From Fimbriiglobus sp. (GTDB lineage Bacteria > Planctomycetota > Planctomycetia > Gemmatales > Gemmataceae), in the NCBI GenBank assembly GCA_025352585.1, contig JANXTD010000859.1, positions 1 through 5,025 on the forward strand: DNA of 5,025 nucleotides. Direction: 5' to 3'. The position numbers were made by a program, and so were the translations under genes. Shown here in pieces: positions 1-4,675 of the stretch (its first letter is position 1; every line of letters begins with the position of its first letter). The notes beneath the pieces were generated by a model. The model saw only the letters and a list, made by a program, of their open reading frames with translations, searched no databases and was not told the origin of the DNA.

Positions 1-49
1 GGCGCGGAGAAGACCAAATCCAAGTTTAAGATTTGGTCTTCTCCGCGCC
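1..49 (-). terminator. Perfect 20-bp stem-loop downstream of the DUF11-type gene
   Basis: Bases 1-20 are the exact reverse complement of 30-49, with a 9-base loop (caagtttaa). The stem is GC-rich at its base and A/T-rich towards the loop. It lies 35 nt past the stop codon of the minus-strand gene ending at 85, the usual place for a factor-independent terminator. No U-run can be seen because the minus-strand 3' side lies beyond the window edge. It could equally be an interspersed inverted repeat, since its outer arms contain the same CTCCGCG unit that is tandemly repeated just to the right. The hairpin is certain; the terminator role is inferred. Confidence 0.5.
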
Positions 50-64
50 TCCGCGTCTCCGCGG
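41..64. repeat. Three tandem copies of an 8-mer, CTCCGCGN
   Basis: Units are at 41-48 (ctccgcgc), 49-56 (ctccgcgt) and 57-64 (ctccgcgg); only the eighth base varies. The first unit is also part of the right arm of the adjacent inverted repeat, whose left arm carries the unit in opposite orientation. I recall similar 'ctccgcgtctccgcgg' strings as dispersed intergenic sequence in planctomycete genomes, but cannot check that here. Confidence 0.75.
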
Positions 65-84
65 CAAAACTTCTTAACTCGTGA

Positions 85-1596
85 CTAACGCACCTTGGCC
101 TTGAACGTGATTGTGCCGGACTGGCCGGGGCCGACGGGGCCGGGGATCTCGAAGCGTAACGTCGCCGAGCCGGCCTCGTTGTCCGTCGCGGCGATGTTCG
201 CCGGGCGGTCGGTCTCGGCCGTGCCGGGGACGTACTCCAAGCGGCCACTCAGGCTGTCACTCAACAGTAAGTCGGTCGCAGGAAACGGGGTCGCGTTGCG
301 GTAGCGGATCGTGAACGTCACCACGTCGCCGGACTTTACCGCGCTCGCCGGCGACACCGACTTGACCACGACCATGCGGTTCGGGGCGTTGGTGACCTCG
401 TCCGGCTCGACCGAACTCGTGAGCACCTGCAAGCCCTGGATGGTGACGATCGCCTGGACCCGCTGCAAGCTTTCGACGACGGCGAGGCCCTGCTTGACGT
501 AGGTGATCGCCGGGCGCAGGCGGCCGTCCACCGAGATCGGCTTGGCGCGGCTGGCGAAGGCCTCGGGGGCGACGTTGCGGCTGCCGACGACCAGGCCGCC
601 GGCCGCCTCGGCGACGGCCACGCCCGCGGCGAGCTGCACGCCGACCGGCACGACCTCGACCTTGCGCAAGACGTAGCGCGGGGCGCAAATGCAGACCTCG
701 TTCGACGTGGCGACGCGCCGCTTGCCGCCCGCGCTGAACTCGAGCGCCACGTCGGTCGGGTTGAGGCCGCCGAGGAGCTGGTTGGGGCCGATGCCCAGCG
801 CCGGGAACTTGTCGCCGCCATCGGTGATGCACTCCTCCGGCGTGAGCTTCGGGCCGCTGATGGGGTCGAACAGCGGCACGCAGAAGGCGTTGAGCATCGG
901 CGGCACCTTCGGCGCGGCCAACGCCGCCTCGCCGGGCAGCAGCACCGTGTTGGGCACGGCGGCGCGGGCGAGTTCGTCGGCGTCGGGCTGGCGGTCGCCG
1001 AAGCGCACGACCAGCATCAGCCGGCCGTTGTCGCGGGCCGCCGCCAGGGCCTCGCGCTCACTGCCTTCGGTGAATTCGAGCGGCGCGTCGGGCGTCGTCG
1101 CCACGGGGACGGCCCGCGTCGGGTCTTCGAGGTAGACCACCTTCGTGACCAGCACCCCGGCCAAGGCATTCACGATGTCGCCGCGGGTGACGGCCAGCGG
1201 CGCGGGGTAGTCGAGCGGCTTCATGCCGGCCCGCGGCACGAGGCTGCCGAGCACTTCAAAAGTCGGGTAGATCGCCACGGCGGGGTCGCGGCCGGGCAAG
1301 TTGGTGAGCTTGATCGTGTAGCGGTAGCCGGGGCGGAAGCCGGCCGTCGCGGGGGCGGGGTAGCCGCGGGCCGCCGGGAACTCCGGCGTGAACGCCACGA
1401 TCACGCCCTCGGGGGCCAGCACGCGCACGGGCAGCAGCGGCGAGGCGGGGCCGACCGGCACGCAGGCCCCGCGCGGCATCCCCGGCGCGCCCGGCGTTCC
1501 GGGGGCGCAGGTCGCGCAGTGCTGCGGCGTGGCCGGCACCGGGATCGTCGGCGGGTTCCCCGCGGCCAGCAGCAGCAAGGCGAGTGTCGGCGACAT
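85..1596 (-). CDS. Exported DUF11-domain protein, planctomycete type, function unknown
   Basis: A 503-residue protein with no catalytic motif that I recognise. Residues 4-13 (TLALLLLAAG) form a short hydrophobic stretch that may be a signal peptide, although no Lys or Arg precedes it. Residues 27-44 contain C27, C30 and C44 around a short collagen-like G-x-P run. Residues about 56-200 form a domain shared with the neighbouring lipoprotein, including YPTFEVLG (110-117) and LVTKVVYLED (149-158). A middle block (239-310) has C239, C256, C302 and C304 and the motifs ECITDGGD and SNEVCICAPRYV. Residues about 410-503 match the DUF11 repeat pattern of surface proteins: SGDVVTFTIRYRN, then DLLLSDSLSGRLEYVPGT. 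The ATG is preceded at 5 nt by GGGGAG (1602-1607), and no ATG, GTG or TTG lies in frame between it and the upstream stop. It is probably co-transcribed with the lipoprotein gene 96 nt upstream. A cell-surface structural role is likely, but that is inference. Confidence 0.88.
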   Translation of the reverse strand: MSPTLALLLLAAGNPPTIPVPATPQHCATCAPGTPGAPGMPRGACVPVGPASPLLPVRVLAPEGVIVAFTPEFPAARGYPAPATAGFRPGYRYTIKLTNLPGRDPAVAIYPTFEVLGSLVPRAGMKPLDYPAPLAVTRGDIVNALAGVLVTKVVYLEDPTRAVPVATTPDAPLEFTEGSEREALAAARDNGRLMLVVRFGDRQPDADELARAAVPNTVLLPGEAALAAPKVPPMLNAFCVPLFDPISGPKLTPEECITDGGDKFPALGIGPNQLLGGLNPTDVALEFSAGGKRRVATSNEVCICAPRYVLRKVEVVPVGVQLAAGVAVAEAAGGLVVGSRNVAPEAFASRAKPISVDGRLRPAITYVKQGLAVVESLQRVQAIVTIQGLQVLTSSVEPDEVTNAPNRMVVVKSVSPASAVKSGDVVTFTIRYRNATPFPATDLLLSDSLSGRLEYVPGTAETDRPANIAATDNEAGSATLRFEIPGPVGPGQSGTITFKAKVR

Positions 1597-1601
1597 GGTC
1601 G

Positions 1602-1607
1602 CTCCCC
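1602..1607 (-). promoter_or_regulatory. Shine-Dalgarno GGGGAG for the DUF11-type gene
   Basis: On the minus strand GGGGAG stands 5 nt before the ATG at 1596-1594. It supports this ATG as the start even though the resulting signal peptide is short and lacks a basic n-region. Confidence 0.6.
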
Positions 1608-1692
1608 AAAGTTGGACCGGGCGGCGAAAAAGGCCGGCCGGCGGAGTCAGCGCGTCCGTGCGCCGCCCCCGCCGACCGGTCCGCGGGCGGAA

Positions 1693-2898
1693 TTACTTCG
1701 GCAGGCTGACCGGCTTGACGCTGAAACTCGGCGTCACGACGGCCGGCGTCGCGGCGGAGGCCGGTTTGAGGCCGCTCGGCAGCGTCGCCGGCATCGTGGC
1801 CGGGGGCGTCGGCACCATCGGCGACGGCACCATCGCCGGCGGCGAGGTCGGCCGGGCACTCATCGGCGGCGCGGCCTGCATCATCGGCATCGAGCCGGGG
1901 ACCGGCGCGTCGATCGGCGGGATGTTCGGGTCCTGCAAGTCGATGTTGCCGATGCGCACGACCGCCAGGATCGTCCCCTTGCGGTTGGCCTCCTCGACCG
2001 GATTGACCCCCGGCTCGAGGCGCGTGCTGACCAGTTCCTCGGCCCCGGCGACCGCGGCGATGTCCTGGTACTTCTCGTCGGGCAGGTAGATCACCTTGAT
2101 CACGAGGTTGCCGGCGTTGACCTGCTCGAAGTCCTCGTCGGTGAACGCGACGGGGACCGTGTTGTGCGACAGGTACGTGATGGTCTTGGGCGTCGCGCCG
2201 TAGACCTCGAGCGTCGGATAGTAGTTCTTGCCGGGGCGGTTCGGGATGCCGCTGAGCCGCAGGCGGTAGACACTCAGTTGCGGGAAGTTGTAGCGGCTGG
2301 GGGCTTCGAGGCCGGACTCGGGGAAGCTGCCGCCGGCCGCTTGCCACGTGACCTTCATGCCGGCCGGGTTGGCGAAGCGGATCGACGTGCGGCCGGGGGC
2401 GTACATCCCCGCGTACATGCCACTGCCGGGGCCGCCCATGCCGGCCGGGTAGGCGACCGCGCCGGGGACGCCCATCGCCGGCACCGGCAGGATGCCCGCG
2501 CCGTGGCCGATCAGTTGGCGGAAGCCGTTAGTCGTCGGCCCGTACGCCGGCAGGCCGTTGCCGCCGCCGGCGTAACCGCCGCCGCCGCCGGTGTTGCACG
2601 AGCCGTCGGCGCAAGCCGCGCCCATGCCGTTGACGCGGACGGTGCCGAGGCCCGCGGTCTGCTTGACCATGTTGTCGATGGTGCCCGGCGCGTCGGTGGC
2701 CGAGGCCTGCTTGACGGCCGATGGCTCGGCCTTCATGCCTTTGACGTTGCCGCCGGCTTGCGCCCGGACCGACTGGCCGAACGGCCGCGGGCTATCGGCG
2801 GCGGTGATCGGGGCGGCGGCGGTCGTGGCGACCTTGTCGGGGGTCGTGCAGCCCCCCAGCCCGGCGAGCAGTAGAATCGTGGCAGATGTCCGCTTCAT
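1693..2898 (-). CDS. Gly/Pro-rich lipoprotein sharing a domain with the DUF11-type neighbour
   Basis: A 401-residue protein when started at the ATG at 2898-2896. The N-terminus MKRTSATILLLAGLGGC is a clear lipoprotein signal: basic n-region, hydrophobic core, lipobox LGGC, lipidated Cys at 17. Residues 18-165 are low-complexity, with a Gly run near 104-115 and a Cys pair at 96 and 101. Residues about 170-316 are the folded part and align with residues 56-200 of the downstream protein: IRFANPAGMKVTW, YPTLEVYG (227-234), LVIKVIYLPDE and ILAVVRIG. Residues from about 326 onward form a Pro/Met/Ala-rich tail with MVPSP-MVPTP repeats. There is no enzyme motif. The plan (lipid anchor, flexible linker, beta-rich domain, Pro-rich tail) suits an envelope-attached structural or scaffold protein; that is inference. 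It is the first gene of a probable two-gene operon. An in-frame TTG four codons upstream is rejected as the start because it overlaps the ribosome binding site. Confidence 0.88.
   Translation of the reverse strand: MKRTSATILLLAGLGGCTTPDKVATTAAAPITAADSPRPFGQSVRAQAGGNVKGMKAEPSAVKQASATDAPGTIDNMVKQTAGLGTVRVNGMGAACADGSCNTGGGGGYAGGGNGLPAYGPTTNGFRQLIGHGAGILPVPAMGVPGAVAYPAGMGGPGSGMYAGMYAPGRTSIRFANPAGMKVTWQAAGGSFPESGLEAPSRYNFPQLSVYRLRLSGIPNRPGKNYYPTLEVYGATPKTITYLSHNTVPVAFTDEDFEQVNAGNLVIKVIYLPDEKYQDIAAVAGAEELVSTRLEPGVNPVEEANRKGTILAVVRIGNIDLQDPNIPPIDAPVPGSMPMMQAAPPMSARPTSPPAMVPSPMVPTPPATMPATLPSGLKPASAATPAVVTPSFSVKPVSLPK
1810..1835 (-). repeat. Direct repeat of 11 bp (period 15) inside the lipoprotein gene
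   Basis: The plus-strand string cggcaccatcg occurs at 1810-1820 and again at 1825-1835. The 15-bp period is five codons and encodes consecutive MVPSP and MVPTP pentapeptides in the Pro-rich tail. It looks like small in-frame repeat expansion of a disordered tail. Confidence 0.7.
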
Positions 2899-2902
2899 GG
2901 TT

Positions 2903-2908
2903 CCCCCC
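2903..2908 (-). promoter_or_regulatory. Shine-Dalgarno GGGGGG that decides the lipoprotein start
   Basis: The minus strand reads TTGGGGGGAACCATG. The G-run lies 4 nt before the ATG at 2898-2896 and acts as the Shine-Dalgarno sequence. The in-frame TTG at 2910-2908 overlaps the G-run, so the ATG is the better start; it also gives a canonical lipoprotein signal beginning MKR. Confidence 0.65.
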
Positions 2909-3032
2909 AAGGAACGTGCGCCCCAGTGCGGCCGGGCGGCGGCCGAAGTCTTCCGTGATCTCCCCCGTCCACGCGCCGCCGGACGGTCGCGCAGGTTTCA
3001 ACGATTTCATCGGTCGCGAGGGCGGGCGGACT

Positions 3033-3060
3033 TTGCACAAAATCCGCACAACTGGTGCAA
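3033..3060. promoter_or_regulatory. Possible operator: clustered TTGCAC/GCACAA motifs
   Basis: TTGCAC (3033-3038) and GTGCAA (3055-3060) form an inverted repeat with a 16-base spacer. GCACAA occurs twice in direct orientation (3035-3040 and 3046-3051), 11 bp apart, about one helical turn. The segment is A/T-richer than its surroundings. It lies about 135-160 bp upstream of the lipoprotein start. A regulator site is possible, but no family can be named and chance is not excluded. Confidence 0.25.
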
Positions 3061-3086
3061 CACGCCGTGCGCGGTCCGGTGTTCCC

Positions 3087-3114
3087 GGCGAGCGGGGGGC
3101 GATAGCCCTCCGAG
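3087..3114 (+). repeat. REP-like hairpin repeat, copy 1
   Basis: A 28-bp unit starting ggcgagcggggg and ending ccctccgag. Bases 3094-3111 fold into a 7-bp stem with one G-T wobble and a GATA loop (3101-3104). It matches the reverse complement of copy 2 at 25 of 28 positions. An alternative 8-bp stem pairs 3092-3099 with 3119-3126. It resembles the short palindromic intergenic repeats common in planctomycete chromosomes, which is recollection rather than something checked. Confidence 0.75.
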
Positions 3115-3157
3115 TAGCCCCCCCGCATTCAGGTGACAATCGACGACGGTGGAAGCG

Positions 3158-3185
3158 CTCGGAGGACTATAGTCCCCCGCTCGCC
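3158..3185 (-). repeat. REP-like hairpin repeat, copy 2 (inverted)
   Basis: Read on the minus strand this is the same 28-bp unit as copy 1, with a 7-bp stem (3161-3167 with 3172-3178) and a TATA loop (3168-3171). Two of the three differences from copy 1 are a paired G-C to A-T change that keeps the stem; the third is in the loop. The two copies face each other across 43 bp, like a BIME pair of REP elements, and could also pair together as one large cruciform. Confidence 0.75.
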
Positions 3186-3410
3186 AAGATGTCACGCTGC
3201 ACCGCGACACGCGCCCCAGCCGCGGAACTTGGAGCGGCCTGGTAAGCCCGGCGAAGTTGACGCTTTGGCGCGACTTTACCGGCTGGGACGGCGGGGGCGT
3301 TCAGTGCGGGAAATTCCGGGGAAAATCGCGGTTCTCGCCCCCAGGTGCGCGGGTTAGCCTAAAGTTCTCGGTACGCCGGTTGCCCGCTTTCCTGCGCTCG
3401 GAGACCCCCC

Positions 3411-4361
3411 ATGAAGCTGCTACGCTACGCCGCCCCCCTCGCCGCCCTCGTGACCTTCGCCGAGGTGCCCGCCCAGGCCGGCTGGGACAACGTCTTCCAG
3501 GTCGCCTGCCACAACTGCCGCCCGCGCGAGACCCGCTCGTCGTACTACGCCCCCGCCCCCGTCGCGTCGCAGTCGCGCACCAGTTACGTCGAGAACACCT
3601 ACGACGAGGTCATCACCGTCGACAAGCCGACCCGCGTCCAGGAGCCGGTCAACGTCCAGGTCAAGAGCTACTACTGGGACCCGGTCACCACCTACACCCG
3701 CCGCAGCTACAAGAACGCCGCCGGCTGCACCGAAGAGATCGACGTGCCGTGTACGCGCTACGTCCGCAAGGAGGAGTGCAACACCGTGACGCGCTACGTC
3801 GAGCGCATGAAGATGGTGCCGACCGAGGTGCGCCGCAAGGTCACCGAGCGCACGCCGGTCACGACGATCACCGGGCCGACCACGCGGTCGTACTCGTCGG
3901 ACTGCGAGAACTGCGGGCTGCCGCCGACGCCGTCGAACCGCGCCCCGCAAGTCGAAGTGATCCCCGGCCGCGCGCCGACCGCCCAGCCGGACGACCGGCT
4001 CGCCCCGCAGACGGGCGTGATGCGCAACCGCCCCTCGACGCAGGCTCCGCTGCCGCCGTCGCGGCCGTTCACCGGCAGCGTCAACGCCCGCACCACGGGC
4101 GTGAGTAGCGCCGTCCGCGGCGAGGTCGTCGGGGCCGACCGCGCGACGCCGAAGGCCGGCGCGAAGCTCGTGTTCCTCAACGACGCCGACTACGAGGACG
4201 CCGTCCGCGTGACGGCCGACGAGTACGGCAACTTCACGGCGCAACTCCCGGCCGGCAAGTGGCACGTCTATGTGGGCAACGGCAGCGGCCGCGCCGACCT
4301 CACGTCCGCCGTGACCGTGTCGCCCTACGACGCCGCGCCTTTGACGGTGGTGAGTCGCTGA
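3411..4361 (+). CDS. Secreted Tyr/Cys-rich protein with C-terminal beta-sandwich-like domain
   Basis: A 316-residue protein with a clear Sec signal peptide: MKLLR, a hydrophobic core, and an AQA cleavage site after residue 23. The mature part starts GWDNVFQVACHNC, a beginning I associate with a planctomycete family of secreted Tyr-rich proteins. Residues 40-160 are rich in Tyr, Thr and Arg with loose internal repetition: SYYWDPVTTYT (86-96), TRYV at 115 and 127, PVTT at 91 and 149. Cysteines are C33/C36 and C165/C168 (two CxxC pairs) plus C106, C114 and C123; no haem CxxCH is present. Residues 170-230 are a Pro-rich linker. Residues about 236-316 (VRGEVVGADRATPKAGAKLV ... DEYGNFTAQLPAGKWHVYVG) resemble carboxypeptidase-regulatory-like or CNA-B-type beta sandwiches. 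GGAG at 3400-3403 lies 7 nt before the ATG. No enzymatic residues are visible. An envelope structural role is inferred, with low certainty. Confidence 0.9.
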   Translation: MKLLRYAAPLAALVTFAEVPAQAGWDNVFQVACHNCRPRETRSSYYAPAPVASQSRTSYVENTYDEVITVDKPTRVQEPVNVQVKSYYWDPVTTYTRRSYKNAAGCTEEIDVPCTRYVRKEECNTVTRYVERMKMVPTEVRRKVTERTPVTTITGPTTRSYSSDCENCGLPPTPSNRAPQVEVIPGRAPTAQPDDRLAPQTGVMRNRPSTQAPLPPSRPFTGSVNARTTGVSSAVRGEVVGADRATPKAGAKLVFLNDADYEDAVRVTADEYGNFTAQLPAGKWHVYVGNGSGRADLTSAVTVSPYDAAPLTVVSR

Positions 4362-4363
4362 CA

Positions 4364-4458
4364 CTCGGGTGTCGGGTGTCGGGTGTCGGGTGTCGTAGAA
4401 TAGCTGCGTGCGTGTCGTGGGTTCTGCGAAACCCGATACCCGACACCCCATACCCGAC
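4364..4458. repeat. Tandem heptamer CGGGTGT and its inverted, degenerate counterpart
   Basis: Four exact copies of CGGGTGT run from 4366 to 4393. After a 37-base spacer, four ACCCGAY-type heptamers follow at 4431-4458 (acccgat, acccgac, accccat, acccgac). Bases 4364-4391 can pair with 4431-4458 over 28 bp with two true mismatches and two G-T wobbles. The left arm begins 3 nt after the stop of the upstream gene, and the right arm ends 22 nt before the next start. It may act as a terminator or attenuating structure, but no T-run follows. The heptamer looks like a dispersed planctomycete intergenic repeat. Confidence 0.8.
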
Positions 4459-4480
4459 TCCGACGAGAGAGACAGAAGCT

Positions 4481-4666
4481 GTGAGCAAGAAGCACCACCA
4501 CCTCCGGCCGATCCCGCCGGGGAACAGTTCGCCCAACGGCCCGTCGCGCAGCCTGCGCGACATCGGCAAGAAAGTCCCGCCCCAGATCAAGCCGGCCACG
4601 CCGCCGGAGCCGGCCCCGACGCCGGAGTCGCCGTCGCCCTTGTCCGGGGCGGCGCGTCCGCTTTAA
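4481..4666 (+). CDS. Small Pro-rich hypothetical protein upstream of folC
   Basis: A 61-residue frame from GTG (VSKKHHHLRPIPPG...) to TAA. It is basic at the N-terminus (KKHHH, RSLRDIGKK) and very rich in proline (16 of 61), mostly in the C-terminal half (TPPEPAPTPESPSP). It has no signal peptide, membrane segment or known domain. Support for coding: 57 of 61 codons end in G or C, the frame starts just after the repeat ends, and the stop is 9 nt before the folC start. The ribosome binding site is weak (a GAGAGA tract 10-15 nt upstream), and no ATG lies in frame. Proximity suggests co-transcription with folC but does not show a shared function. The protein is probably disordered. I do not recognise the family. 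Confidence 0.6.
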   Translation: MSKKHHHLRPIPPGNSSPNGPSRSLRDIGKKVPPQIKPATPPEPAPTPESPSPLSGAARPL

Positions 4667-4675
4667 ACTAACGGC

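Larger units (their letters stand above)
2899..3410. other. Divergent intergenic region, 512 bp, with hairpin repeats
   Basis: This stretch separates the minus-strand lipoprotein gene from the plus-strand secreted-protein gene and must hold both 5' regions. It contains a TGCAC-type motif cluster (3033-3060) and two inverted copies of a hairpin repeat (3087-3114 and 3158-3185). I found no convincing -35/-10 pair for either gene. Several short open frames cross it, but they change frame at the repeats and none has a good start with a ribosome binding site, so I call no gene here. Positions 3186-3399 show nothing distinctive. Confidence 0.7.

Noticed and set aside
1614..1683. Imperfect inverted repeat between 1614-1626 and 1670-1683 in the gap between the two left-hand genes
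   Set aside because: The arms (ggaccgggcggcg and its near complement) need a bulge and lie in very GC-rich DNA where such pairing is expected by chance.
1256..2347. Minus-strand open frame (363 codons) spanning both left-hand genes in another frame
   Set aside because: Its translation is Arg/Pro/Gly-rich with no domain, and it crosses the boundary between two well-supported genes.
1519..2874. Long plus-strand open frame (about 450 codons) opposite the lipoprotein gene
   Set aside because: It encodes a low-complexity Arg/Gly/Asp/His-rich sequence typical of an antisense shadow in high-GC DNA. The opposite strand has a clear lipoprotein signal and a conserved domain.
2899..2910. TTG start giving a four-residue longer lipoprotein
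   Set aside because: The TTG overlaps the G-run that serves as the Shine-Dalgarno sequence, and the ATG gives a standard MKR lipoprotein signal.
3257..3285. TTGACG as a -35 promoter element for the secreted-protein gene
   Set aside because: No acceptable -10 hexamer lies 16-18 bp downstream (cggctg at 17 bp), so I do not call a promoter.
3133..3357. Short plus-strand open frame (74 codons) in the divergent intergenic region
   Set aside because: It overlaps a hairpin repeat, has no good ribosome binding site, and its product shows no recognisable feature.
3420..4451. Minus-strand open frame (343 codons) opposite the secreted-protein gene
   Set aside because: It starts inside the heptamer repeat, its translation is Arg/Val/Gly-rich, and the plus strand has a signal peptide, ribosome binding site and sensible domains.
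4364..4458. Possible CRISPR or direct-repeat array
   Set aside because: Units are 7 bp, contiguous and without spacers; the second half is inverted, which fits a tandem/inverted repeat and not a CRISPR.
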